Assembly (NCBI GenBank): GCA_938003965.1
Contig: CALKXI010000008.1
Span: 1-55,023 of the forward strand
DNA: 55,023 nt
DNA from: an uncultured Chlorobiales bacterium
GTDB lineage: Bacteria > Bacteroidota > Chlorobiia > Chlorobiales > Thermochlorobacteraceae
Reading direction: 5' to 3'
Part shown: one piece after another, positions 7,249-16,088 of the stretch
Layout of the letters: every line of letters starts with the position of its first letter
Numbering within the stretch: the first letter of the stretch is position 1
Notes under the pieces: model-generated
What the model was told of the DNA's origin: nothing
Databases searched by the model: none
Seen by the model: only the letters and a program-made list of their open reading frames with translations
Position numbers and translations under genes: made by a program

Positions 7249-10026
7249 TTAATGTGCCAAAAGCCAATTCTCACCAATGCCGATATCGACGACGATAGGC
7301 ACTTCCTGAATGCCAACGGCACGCGCGCCTGAAATCATTTCCGTTTTGACGATGTGTGAGAGTTCTTGTTCTTCTTCGGGTAGCATATCGAAAAGCAGTT
7401 CGTCGTGGACTTGCAAAATCATGCGCGAGCGCAGTTGCCGTTCGTTGAGTTTGCGGTCGATTTGAATCATGGCGCGTTTAATCATGTCGGCAGCCGTGCC
7501 TTGAATCGGCGTGTTGATGGCGGCGCGTTCGGCGGCGTTGCGAATAGAAAAATTTTTGCTGTGAATATCGGGAAAATAGCGTCGCCGACCTGTGAGCGTT
7601 TCAACATAGCCGAGCGTGCGTGCCGATTCTAAAACGCGCTCCGTGTATTGAAAAATTTTCGGATACTTTTGTTTGTATTGCTCGATGAGCGATTTGGCTT
7701 CGCTTTGTGGAATGTCTAATCGTTGTGCCAAGCCAAACGGCTGAATGCCGTAAAGCACACCGAAGTTGACTTCTTTGGCTTTGCGGCGTTGCTCTTTGGA
7801 AACATCGTCGGTGCCGAAAATGACGCGCGCTGTGGCGCGGTGAATGTCTTCGCCGTTTTGAAACGCCGCCCGCATGGTTTCGTCGCCTGAAAGTTCGGCG
7901 GCGATGCGCAGTTCGATTTGTGAGTAGTCAGCAGAAAGCAGTTTGTGCGATGGCTCACTGGGAACGAAGGCTTTGCGAATTTGCCGACCTACTTCGGTGC
8001 GAATCGGAATGTTCTGCAAGTTTGGGTTTGTCGAGGAAAGTCGACCTGTTGCCGCCACGCTTTGATTAAACGAAGTATGCACGCGCCCCGTCTTCGGATT
8101 GACCATCGTTGGCAGTGCATCGACGTAGGTTGATTTTAATTTCTGCAAACTGCGATACTCCAAAATTTTAGACGCAATCGGATAATCTTCGGAAAGTTCT
8201 TCTAACACGCGCACATCGGTCGAAAAACCTGTTTTGGTGCGCTTCTTGGCAGGCAATCCCATTTTCTCAAACAAGACTTCGCCGAGTTGTTTGGGCGAAT
8301 CAATGTTGAACTCTGTTCCTGCTTCTTCGATGATGCGCTTGGCTGTGGCGGCAATTTCCGATTCAAGCACGCTTGAAATTTCAGAGAGTATCTCGGTATC
8401 AATTTTAATGCCTTCCCATTCCATTCTTCCCAAAACGGGCAAGAGCGGCATTTCAAGGTCGGTGAAAACGCGCTCGAGCGTAGGCGACTTGGCAAGTTCT
8501 TCTGAAAGGCGATGTTTGAGTTGAAGCGTTACATCAGCGTCTTGGCAAGCATATTCGGAAAGTTTTTCAATCGGCACATCTTTGATGGAAATTTGATTAC
8601 GCCCTGTGCCGACAAGGTCGGTAAATTCAATCAAGCGGTAGTTGAAGTAGCGCGCCGCCATGTCGCTCATGTTATGTGCCGCGTCGGGATTGAGCACGTA
8701 GCTGGCAAGCATCGTGTCGAAGGCAATCGGCGAGACCTCAATGCCGTATTGCTTCAAGACGAGGTAATCGTATTTGAAATTTTGTCCGATTTTCTTTTGA
8801 GCGGGATTTTCAAGAATGGGTTTCAAAGCCAAAAGCACGGCGTCGCGCGAGAGCGATGAGTCAAGACAATAAACGCAAAAAGCTTCGTGCGGACGCATGG
8901 CAACAGAGACGCAAACAAGTTCAGCATTGAAAACATCGAGGCTGGTGGTTTCGGTATCGAGTGAAAATTCATCGGCGTTGCGCAGGTCAGAGAGAAGTGC
9001 GTCAAAGGCTTCGGCTGTGGTGATGGTGTGATACTTGCCAAGCGTATGCGGATAAGTGAGCGAAACGCTCTCGCCAATGTTTGCGCCGAAGTTGAAAGAA
9101 AGGTCGTCGTCGGTTTCAGGATTGATAACAGGCTTAGTCTGTTGCGACTTGAGCTTGGAGAGAAACTGTTTCATCTGCAATTCTTCGAGTGTAGGCACGA
9201 GCACTTGAAGATTGGGTGGTTTGATGCGGAAGTCTTCGAGCGAGAAATCAAGCGGCACATCGGTTTTAATAGTAACAAGGAACTTGGCGATTTTCAGATG
9301 CTCTTTGGCGTCGAGCAAGTTTTGTTTCATTTTGTATTTGGTGATACGGCTGATGTTGTTGTAGAGGTTCTCGATTGAGCCGTATTCGTTAATGAGTTGC
9401 GCGGCGGTTTTGGGTCCGACGCCCGTAACGCCTGGAATGTTGTCCGATGTATCGCCCATCAAGGTGAGCATATCGATGAACTGTTCGGGATAAACGCCGT
9501 AGCGTTCGCGAATTTCAGTTCTGCCATATTGCTCGAATTCATCGTCGTCTTTGGAGGGTTTGAGGATTTGGACGCTGTCGCTGACGAGTTGCGAGAAGTC
9601 TTTATCAGGCGTAATCACAAACACTTGGCAAGTCTCTTCGTAGCGTTTGGCAAGTGTGCCGATGATGTCGTCGGCTTCGTAGCCTGGAAGTTTGAGCAGT
9701 GTGATGCCGTAGGCTTCGACAAGTTTGTAGATGGTCTCGATTTGTTGAAGAAGGTCTTCGGGCGGTTCGGGGCGATTAGCTTTATAGAGCACGTAGGCGT
9801 CGTGGCGAAATGTTTTCTCTTTGGAGTCTGTAACAACGGCAAGATAATCGGGTTTGTATTGCTCAATAATCCCTTGCAAGGTTTTGATGAACCCGTAAGT
9901 TGCGCCTGTTGGCACGCCGGATTTTGATGTAAGTTTGTGTGGCAGAAATGCAAAGTAGGCGCGATAAATCAGTGCCATTGCGTCGAGTAAGTAAAGCGTC
10001 GGTTTTTGGGCATTAGTTGTTGGCAT
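7249..10026 (-). CDS. polA: DNA polymerase I
   Basis: Repair polymerase that fills gaps and removes RNA primers. At 925 residues it has all three domains: the 5'-3' exonuclease (residues 1-300; LYLLDAMALIYRAYFA, PGYEADDIIGTLA, LMGDTSDNIPG), a 3'-5' exonuclease (about 340-530) and the family A polymerase domain (about 570-925; LLSADYSQIELRIAAE, KEVNFGVLYGI, LQVHDELLFD). Unlike many family members with a degenerate proofreading site, this one keeps the carboxylates: D and E in SLDTETTSLD, D in NFKYDYLVL and Y/D in YACQDADVTL. Proofreading is therefore expected to be active. ATG at 10026 follows a well-matched promoter. Confidence 0.97.
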   Translation of the reverse strand: MPTTNAQKPTLYLLDAMALIYRAYFAFLPHKLTSKSGVPTGATYGFIKTLQGIIEQYKPDYLAVVTDSKEKTFRHDAYVLYKANRPEPPEDLLQQIETIYKLVEAYGITLLKLPGYEADDIIGTLAKRYEETCQVFVITPDKDFSQLVSDSVQILKPSKDDDEFEQYGRTEIRERYGVYPEQFIDMLTLMGDTSDNIPGVTGVGPKTAAQLINEYGSIENLYNNISRITKYKMKQNLLDAKEHLKIAKFLVTIKTDVPLDFSLEDFRIKPPNLQVLVPTLEELQMKQFLSKLKSQQTKPVINPETDDDLSFNFGANIGESVSLTYPHTLGKYHTITTAEAFDALLSDLRNADEFSLDTETTSLDVFNAELVCVSVAMRPHEAFCVYCLDSSLSRDAVLLALKPILENPAQKKIGQNFKYDYLVLKQYGIEVSPIAFDTMLASYVLNPDAAHNMSDMAARYFNYRLIEFTDLVGTGRNQISIKDVPIEKLSEYACQDADVTLQLKHRLSEELAKSPTLERVFTDLEMPLLPVLGRMEWEGIKIDTEILSEISSVLESEIAATAKRIIEEAGTEFNIDSPKQLGEVLFEKMGLPAKKRTKTGFSTDVRVLEELSEDYPIASKILEYRSLQKLKSTYVDALPTMVNPKTGRVHTSFNQSVAATGRLSSTNPNLQNIPIRTEVGRQIRKAFVPSEPSHKLLSADYSQIELRIAAELSGDETMRAAFQNGEDIHRATARVIFGTDDVSKEQRRKAKEVNFGVLYGIQPFGLAQRLDIPQSEAKSLIEQYKQKYPKIFQYTERVLESARTLGYVETLTGRRRYFPDIHSKNFSIRNAAERAAINTPIQGTAADMIKRAMIQIDRKLNERQLRSRMILQVHDELLFDMLPEEEQELSHIVKTEMISGARAVGIQEVPIVVDIGIGENWLLAH

Positions 10027-10048
10027 AGCTGAGTAGGCGTGTTTGAAC

Positions 10049-10078
10049 GAAAAATAAACATTTGTAGATTCCTGACAA
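10049..10078 (-). promoter_or_regulatory. predicted -33/-7 promoter of polA
   Basis: TTG (10076-10078, minus), exactly 19 nt, TATTTTTC (10049-10056), one mismatch from TAnnTTTG. The leader would be about 15 nt. Confidence 0.5.
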
Positions 10079-10136
10079 CGCTATCGACAGCAACAATTTC
10101 GTATCAACGATTTCACACCGATAAGTTCATTTCAGA

Positions 10137-11612
10137 ATGCAATCTACAGACGCCACTTCAACTGCAGCACCAACTCGAACCTTCAAGCGCGAACTCGGCT
10201 TACGCTCTTCGACCATGATTGTGATGGGCTCGATGATTGGCTCTGGAATTTTCATCGTCAGTGCCGACATTGCGCGCACCGTCGGCTCGCCCGGAATGCT
10301 CCTTGTGGTTTGGGCAATTACAGGCATTATCACGCTGATTGCCGCGCTTTCTTACGGTGAACTTGCCGCCATGATGCCCGAAGCAGGCGGTCAGTATGTT
10401 TATCTGCGCGAAGCCTACAATCCGCTCATCGGATTTCTTTATGGATGGACGCTTTTTCTCGTGATTCAAACCGGCACGATAGCCGCCGTCGCCGTTGCTT
10501 TTGCAAAGTTTACAGGCATTTTCATTCCCGCATTGAGCGAAAAAAACATCCTCGTTTCATTTGGCAAGTTCAAAATTTCTGCGGCGCAACTCCTTGCAAT
10601 TTTCTCACTTGTGGTGCTGACGGCTATCAATGTGCGCGGCGTCAAAGAAGGCAAACTCATTCAAGACCTTTTGACGACGTCGAAAATCGTGGCACTCTTT
10701 GGCTTGATTTTGCTTGGGCTGTTCGTGGGAGCAAATGAAACGGCTATCAACGCCAACTTTGGCGAATCGTTTTGGAAAAGTTCGTGGACGAAAGTTGCTG
10801 ATGGAAAAATCATATCGGTTGAAACGCTTTCAGGTCTATCGCTATGGTCGGCGGTTGGGGTTGCTATGGTCGGCTCGCTCTTTTCGTCTGATGCATGGAA
10901 CAATATCACCTTTACGGCGGGCGAAGTCATCAATCCGAAACGCAACATTCCGCTCTCGCTTGGGCTTGGCACTGGCGCGGTAACGCTGATTTACTTGCTC
11001 GCAAATGTGAGTTATCTTGTTGTACTCCCGCTCAAAGGCTCGCCAGATGGTGCAGATGCGCTCGCGCGCGGAATCCAATTTGCTGACCTTGACCGTGTTG
11101 GTACAGCGGCAATGAACGTTGTTTTTGGCGACACCGCGCTCTTCGTTATGGCGGCGTTAATTATGATTTCCACATTCGGCTGTAACAACGGCTTGATTTT
11201 AGCAGGCGCGCGTGTCTATTACGCGATGGGCAACGATGGGCTTTTCTTCAAGAAAGCAGGCACGCTCAACAAAAAATCAGTTCCTGCCTTTGCGCTCGTC
11301 ATTCAATGTCTGTGGGCAAGTGTGCTGTGCCTGTCAGGCTCTTACGGTGATTTGCTCGACTATGTCGTTTTTGCCGTATTGCTCTTCTACATTCTCACGA
11401 TTGCAAGCATTTTCATTTTGCGCAAAACTAAGCCACATGCAGAGCGTCCGTATAAGGCGATTGGTTACCCTGTCTTGCCTCTGCTCTACATCGCTGTGGC
11501 GGGGGCAATTTGCATTGACTTGCTCATCTTTAAGCCAAACTACACCTATCCTGGACTCTTTATCGTGCTGTTGGGCGTGCCAGTATATTTTCTGTGGAAG
11601 AGGCAATCGTGA
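10137..11612 (+). CDS. APC-family amino acid permease
   Basis: Inner-membrane amino acid transporter of the APC superfamily, probably substrate/proton symport or amino acid exchange. The 491 residues begin with a hydrophilic tail, then TM1 with the unwound substrate-site motif GSMIGSGIFIV, and the ELAAMMPEAGGQYVYLREAYN loop after TM2 that typifies the LAT/APA branches. About 12 hydrophobic segments can be counted. The substrate is not readable. Proline dehydrogenase nearby makes amino acid use plausible but does not identify the substrate. Divergent from polA; xerC follows after 27 bp. Confidence 0.88.
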   Translation: MQSTDATSTAAPTRTFKRELGLRSSTMIVMGSMIGSGIFIVSADIARTVGSPGMLLVVWAITGIITLIAALSYGELAAMMPEAGGQYVYLREAYNPLIGFLYGWTLFLVIQTGTIAAVAVAFAKFTGIFIPALSEKNILVSFGKFKISAAQLLAIFSLVVLTAINVRGVKEGKLIQDLLTTSKIVALFGLILLGLFVGANETAINANFGESFWKSSWTKVADGKIISVETLSGLSLWSAVGVAMVGSLFSSDAWNNITFTAGEVINPKRNIPLSLGLGTGAVTLIYLLANVSYLVVLPLKGSPDGADALARGIQFADLDRVGTAAMNVVFGDTALFVMAALIMISTFGCNNGLILAGARVYYAMGNDGLFFKKAGTLNKKSVPAFALVIQCLWASVLCLSGSYGDLLDYVVFAVLLFYILTIASIFILRKTKPHAERPYKAIGYPVLPLLYIAVAGAICIDLLIFKPNYTYPGLFIVLLGVPVYFLWKRQS

Positions 11613-11639
11613 TTCATCCACAACTTAAAAAGCAATCTC

Positions 11640-12635
11640 ATGGTAGCGCATCTGCAACGCTTTTTGACCTCGCTGAAAACCGAGCGCATGCTCTCGGAAC
11701 ACACGGTAACGGCGTATCAAAACGACCTTGCGCAGTTCGTGCAGTTTCTCAAAGCGCATTTTGAAGTGCAAGATGAATCGGAAATTCCGCTTCATCAAAT
11801 TGACGCGCTCACGATTCGGCTCTTTTTAGGTGAGTTGTTGGAAAAAGGCTACGAGGCGCGCACGATTGGGCGCAAGCTGGCATCGGTTAAAACCTTCTTC
11901 AAGTTTCTCGTCTCGCTCAAAGTGTTGGCGTCGTCGCCTGCCTCGAGCGTAAGCACGCCAAAAACCAGTAAACGCCTTCCGACTTTTTTGAGCGAAGCAC
12001 AAACACAAAGGCTCTTTGAAGAAACCCTTGCTGCTTTGGACGACTCAACTTTTGAAGGCGCACGCGATAAAGCCATTCTGGAGCTTTTTTATGGTGCAGG
12101 CTTACGCCTTTCAGAGCTAATTGGGCTAAACACGAGCGACCTTGACCTCGAGCAAGGCTTTGTGAAAGTGCTCGGAAAAGGCAAAAAGCAACGCATCGTG
12201 CCAATTGGAAAATCGGCTATTTCGGCACTGAAGAAATACTTTGAAGTGCAGCGAAACTTTGATACGTTACATCGTATGAAAAAAGAGAAACATCAAAGGG
12301 AAATACCTGAAAAGCACTCTAATCAGAAGACGACACCAGCAAACGACGTTCAAAAAATATATCCTGTATTCATTACCGAGAAAGGAAAACGAGTTTATCC
12401 AGTTCTTCTGCAACGGTTGGTCAAAAAATACCTTTCAACCGTAACTGAGCAGAAGAAAAAGAGTCCTCATATTTTGCGACACACTTTTGCAACGCACTTG
12501 CTCAACAGCGGAGCCGACTTGCGAAGCGTGAGCGAAATGTTGGGGCATAGTCATCTATCAACAACTGAAATCTATACTCATATTACTTTTGAACGATTAA
12601 AAGAAACCTACAACAAGGCTCATCCGAAAGCCTAA
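11640..12635 (+). CDS. xerC: site-specific tyrosine recombinase (Xer type)
   Basis: Xer recombinases resolve chromosome dimers at dif during division. The 331-residue protein has the N-terminal SAM-like core-binding domain (residues 1-100, SEHTVTAYQNDLAQF) and a C-terminal catalytic domain with the full set: Arg in GAGLRLSELIGL, Lys in LGKGKKQRIVPIG, HILRHTFATHLL, His in LGHSHLSTTEIYTHI and the Tyr nucleophile in the same segment. It is longer than the usual 295-305 because of a basic, polar insert at about residues 210-240, between the catalytic Lys and the HxxR motif. Xer immediately before hpf is an arrangement I know from Bacteroidota, so I call it xerC rather than xerD. Confidence 0.85.
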   Translation: MVAHLQRFLTSLKTERMLSEHTVTAYQNDLAQFVQFLKAHFEVQDESEIPLHQIDALTIRLFLGELLEKGYEARTIGRKLASVKTFFKFLVSLKVLASSPASSVSTPKTSKRLPTFLSEAQTQRLFEETLAALDDSTFEGARDKAILELFYGAGLRLSELIGLNTSDLDLEQGFVKVLGKGKKQRIVPIGKSAISALKKYFEVQRNFDTLHRMKKEKHQREIPEKHSNQKTTPANDVQKIYPVFITEKGKRVYPVLLQRLVKKYLSTVTEQKKKSPHILRHTFATHLLNSGADLRSVSEMLGHSHLSTTEIYTHITFERLKETYNKAHPKA

Positions 12636-12723
12636 TCCGCTTTGAAGATGGTGAGCAATAAACCCGCGTCGCCACAGTGGCGAAGCGAATTTCAGCTAAA
12701 CTTATCTTGAAAGGAATGCCATT

Positions 12724-13065
12724 ATGGGAAAGCAACATCTTAACGGGCACACCCATGAAAACAAAATGCGGGTTCAATTTACCCTCCGCCATGCGAAAAG
12801 CCACCCTGAAATCGAACGCTACGCCCGAGAAGCCGTATTGGAACTTGATAAGTATTACAATGGCGTTACCGATTGCCACATTATTCTTGACCACCAAAAG
12901 CACGATGCAGTAACGAACAAGCGAGCAGAAATCACGGCGCATGTGCATAACCACACCTTCGTCTCAAAACAAGCGGCGCCGACCTACCAGCAAGCTATCG
13001 ATTTGTGTGTCGAGCACATCTGCCGACAACTTCAAAAACACAAAGAAAAAATTAGACATCTCTAA
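12724..13065 (+). CDS. hpf: ribosome hibernation promoting factor (short HPF/RaiA type)
   Basis: A small protein that binds the 30S decoding channel and stabilises idle 70S or 100S ribosomes in stationary phase. The 113-residue product is the short form with a single beta-alpha-beta-beta-beta-alpha domain (VQFTLRHAKSHPEIERYARE, CHIILDHQK, AEITAHVHN, YQQAIDLCVEHICRQLQKHKEK). The start at ATG 12724 is supported by a GAAAGGA ribosome-binding site about 9 nt upstream; a second ATG at 12766 would also keep the fold. hprK follows after 91 bp, as in the proteobacterial hpf-ptsN-hprK block but without ptsN. Confidence 0.9.
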   Translation: MGKQHLNGHTHENKMRVQFTLRHAKSHPEIERYAREAVLELDKYYNGVTDCHIILDHQKHDAVTNKRAEITAHVHNHTFVSKQAAPTYQQAIDLCVEHICRQLQKHKEKIRHL

Positions 13066-13076
13066 TCGTTCAGTCA

Positions 13077-13122
13077 TGATGAACAGCGTGCTACGAAGTG
13101 CAAGGTAGCAGGCTGTTCATCA
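13077..13122 (+). promoter_or_regulatory. strong 17-bp hairpin between hpf and hprK
   Basis: An 11-bp perfect outer stem (13077-13087 with 13112-13122), one G-G mismatch, a 6-bp inner stem (TGCTAC with GTAGCA) and a 10-nt loop. No U-tract follows on either strand, so it is not a classical intrinsic terminator. It could mark a processing site, protect the hpf mRNA 3' end or control hprK expression. Confidence 0.6.
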
Positions 13123-13156
13123 GACAAAGTCAACTTGCGGACTGCACCATGGAGCA

Positions 13157-14221
13157 ATGGATTTCAACAAAGAACCGCTAAAGAAGAGAGCCATTACCGT
13201 TGCTGAACTCTACAATGCGCTCACCGAGCGACTCGGTGTGTCATTAGAGCGGCTCAATAAGGTCAGCATGAATCGAAAAATCGTGGAGCGTGATATTCAT
13301 CGACCTGGACTTGCGCTTGCAGGCTTTACCAATCTTTTCACTTATCGGCGCGTTCAAATTTTAGGCAACACCGAGTCGCGCTTCCTTAAACAGTTCACCC
13401 CCGAAAAACGATGTGAAGTCTTTGCAAACATTACCCCATACAAAATTCCTTGCATTTGCATCACCGACGCAAATGATTTTGATGAAGACCTTCTGAAAAT
13501 GGCTACCGAAGCGCGTATTCCTGTCTTTCGCACCTCCCTTTCAACAACGAAGTTTATTTACTTAGTTACAGATTTTTTAGATGACCAGTTCGCACCCTAT
13601 CAAATCTTTCATGGCTCAATGGTCGATGTCTATGGCATTGGAATGTTCTTCGCTGGTCGAAGCGGCATTGGAAAATCGGAAATTGCGTTAGATTTGGTCG
13701 AGCGCGGACATCGGCTTGTTGCTGACGATGCTGTCGTTATCACGCGTAAGGGTGAATCGGTTTTAATGGCGAGCGGAACAGATGTGATGGGGCACTTCAT
13801 GGAAATTCGTGGCTTGGGCTTTATTAACGTTGAAAAAATTTTTGGTGTGCGCGCCGTGCGCTACCAAAAACGCCTCGAACTCGTTGTTGAACTCATGGAA
13901 TGGGACAGCAAAACCGAATACGACCGAACAGGACTTGCGCCGAAAAGTATCAGTATTCTTGGCGTGCCCGTTCAGCATATTCAACTCCCAATTTATCCCG
14001 GGAAAAACATCACCGTCATTGCGGAAGTGATAGCACTGAACTATCTTCTCAAACACTACGGCTACGACCCAGCGCAAGAATTGGATAAGCGCATTTTGGA
14101 AAAAATTGCAGAGCAATCCAAAGGCGGCAAGAAAAAGAAATTTTCGTTCAGCGCAAATAAAGTCAAGTGCAATCCCAAAAAAGACCGAGCCATTGAATAC
14201 TTCGAGCACGATTTCGAGTAA
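13157..14221 (+). CDS. hprK: HPr kinase/phosphorylase
   Basis: HprK phosphorylates and dephosphorylates a serine of HPr-type proteins, linking carbon state to regulation. The 354 residues contain an N-terminal regulatory domain and a C-terminal kinase domain with the P-loop GRSGIGKSE (about residue 168), preceded by FHGSMVDVYGIG, the LVADDAVVI strand, and the family signature MEIRGLGFINVEKIFGV. The C terminus is extended and very lysine-rich (GGKKKKFSF). No HPr, enzyme I or EIIA gene is in the window, so the partner is unknown. The ATG at 13157 follows the hairpin described above. Confidence 0.92.
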   Translation: MDFNKEPLKKRAITVAELYNALTERLGVSLERLNKVSMNRKIVERDIHRPGLALAGFTNLFTYRRVQILGNTESRFLKQFTPEKRCEVFANITPYKIPCICITDANDFDEDLLKMATEARIPVFRTSLSTTKFIYLVTDFLDDQFAPYQIFHGSMVDVYGIGMFFAGRSGIGKSEIALDLVERGHRLVADDAVVITRKGESVLMASGTDVMGHFMEIRGLGFINVEKIFGVRAVRYQKRLELVVELMEWDSKTEYDRTGLAPKSISILGVPVQHIQLPIYPGKNITVIAEVIALNYLLKHYGYDPAQELDKRILEKIAEQSKGGKKKKFSFSANKVKCNPKKDRAIEYFEHDFE

Positions 14222-14282
14222 CCGCTCGAAAACATTCTCAAGCAAACTTTTCATAACTTTTCAAATAAAACCAGCAACGAAA

Positions 14283-16016
14283 ATGACTCACACCTACATT
14301 CGTGTTCTTTGCCTACTTTTGGTGCTCTTCACCGTCGCCTGTCAAAAGAAAGACGGCGAAAAATCACAAGCGAGTAACGCCCTAGCCACAACCCTCGTGC
14401 TCGCTGACCGAAGCGACGTCGACAACTTTAACCCCATCATTAGCTCGACGCTCTCAGGCGGCAACGCCATCTCAATGATTTATCCTGGAATCACCACTGC
14501 TACATTCGATACTGCCACTGGCATCCTCGTCTATCAACCTGCTGTTGCAAAAAGTTGGACCATTTCCCCTGACTTCAAGTCTATTACATACAACTTGCGC
14601 GGCGATGTGAAATGGACCGACGGCACGCCGCTTACCTCGCACGACTTCAAATTTAGCTATCAACTCTACGGCGACACCATCATTGCCAGTGCGCGTCAAG
14701 ATTACCTCGAGAACTTCGTCAAACTCCGTGATAAAAAAGGCAACCCAACCGACATTGTCGATTTCGACAAAGCTATCTTGACCCCAAACGACACCACGCT
14801 CATTTTCAACTTCGATAAGCCTGTTGCAAAACATCTCATCGAGTTCCATACCTCGCTGACCCCAATTCCAAAACATGTTTGGAAAGATGTCAAACCAAGC
14901 GAGTTTCGCTCGAGCGAGTTAAACGCAAACCCGACCGTCAGTTGCGGACCGTTCAAGTTCAAAGAGTGGAAACGCCAACAAGAATTTACCGTCGTCTCAA
15001 ACCCCGATTACAATGTGCCTGCGCCCGGCAAAATCCCAACCATCACCATGCGCATCATTCCTGAATACACCACGCAACTTACCCAACTCAAAACTGGTGC
15101 GATTGATGTGATGGACGGCATTAAACCCGAAGACGCAATTAAAATCGAGAAAGAAAATCCTGAAATCGATATTCGCACCGTCAAGTATCGAACCTATTCT
15201 TACCTCATGCTCTCCAACATCGATTGCAAAGCCTATCAAGAGGGCAAGCAAATCAAACCGCACCCGCTTTTCGGCACGAAGAAAACGCGCCTTGCAATTG
15301 CTATGGCAATCGACCGCGAAAAAATTTTAGACGGATACTACTTCGGAAAATATGCCGAGCTTATGACCTCACCGATTTCGCCTGCTTTCAAGTGGGCGTT
15401 CAATAGCGATATTAAGCCGTATCCTTACGACCCTAAGCGCGCCAAAGAACTGCTCGCCGAAGACGGCTGGAAAATCGGAACCGACGGCATTTTGGAACGC
15501 GATGGCGTTAAGTTTTCATTCACGCTACACATCTCAAAAGGCGCAACCGCAGGCGAATACATGGCGCCGATTATTCAGCAAAGCCTCAAAGAACTTGGCA
15601 TTGATTGCAAAATTGAAGTCCTCGAGTTCAATGTCTTCGTAGAAAAAGGACGCAAGCATGAGTTAGACGCCTCGCTCAATGGGCTGAGCGTCGGGCTGGA
15701 AATTGACCTTGCGCCGACCTTCGGAAGCGATTTGAACAAAGCGGCGTTCAACTCGGCAGGCTACATCAACAAGCGCGTCGATGAACTCAACAAGTTGGCG
15801 CAGTCCAAACTCTTGCGCGAAGAAGCCGCACCGTATTGGAAAGAATTTCAACAAATTTTTCATGACGATGTGCCGTTTGTGCCAATGTTTTGGGGTAGTC
15901 GCGTCGTCGGATTCAACAAGCGCGTGATTGGCGAGAATCCCGACATTCTCTCCATTTACACCGACCTCGACAAATGGACGCTCTCGACCATGCCCGCGCA
16001 AGTGAGCGTGAAATAA
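14283..16016 (+). CDS. peptide/nickel-type ABC transporter substrate-binding lipoprotein
   Basis: Extracytoplasmic binding protein of the SBP_bac_5 family (DppA/OppA/NikA type), delivering peptides or similar solutes to an inner-membrane permease. From ATG 14283 the product is 577 residues: a signal peptide with a hydrophobic core CLLLVLFTVA and a lipid-attachment Cys in TVACQK, then the mature domain with VKWTDGTPLTSHDFKFSYQL, NPTVSCGPFKFKEW and RLAIAMAIDREKIL, all family landmarks. An open frame continues upstream to 14106 inside hprK but lacks a signal. The permease gene follows after 72 bp. The solute cannot be deduced. Confidence 0.9.
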   Translation: MTHTYIRVLCLLLVLFTVACQKKDGEKSQASNALATTLVLADRSDVDNFNPIISSTLSGGNAISMIYPGITTATFDTATGILVYQPAVAKSWTISPDFKSITYNLRGDVKWTDGTPLTSHDFKFSYQLYGDTIIASARQDYLENFVKLRDKKGNPTDIVDFDKAILTPNDTTLIFNFDKPVAKHLIEFHTSLTPIPKHVWKDVKPSEFRSSELNANPTVSCGPFKFKEWKRQQEFTVVSNPDYNVPAPGKIPTITMRIIPEYTTQLTQLKTGAIDVMDGIKPEDAIKIEKENPEIDIRTVKYRTYSYLMLSNIDCKAYQEGKQIKPHPLFGTKKTRLAIAMAIDREKILDGYYFGKYAELMTSPISPAFKWAFNSDIKPYPYDPKRAKELLAEDGWKIGTDGILERDGVKFSFTLHISKGATAGEYMAPIIQQSLKELGIDCKIEVLEFNVFVEKGRKHELDASLNGLSVGLEIDLAPTFGSDLNKAAFNSAGYINKRVDELNKLAQSKLLREEAAPYWKEFQQIFHDDVPFVPMFWGSRVVGFNKRVIGENPDILSIYTDLDKWTLSTMPAQVSVK

Positions 16017-16088
16017 GCCTCAGGCAAGGCATGAAATGGCGAAAGTAAAAAGAAGGAAAACTCTATCAACGACAAAACTTTTTGAGCC

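Noticed and set aside
9397-9927. 176-codon frame opposite polA, and many other long antisense frames (for example 6113-6622, 13763-14254)
   Set aside because: They are shadows of strongly conserved genes on the other strand and show no family motif.
12669-12683. Small inverted repeat TCGCC-ACAGT-GGCGA between xerC and hpf
   Set aside because: Only five pairs, no U-tract and no repeat elsewhere; compatible with chance.
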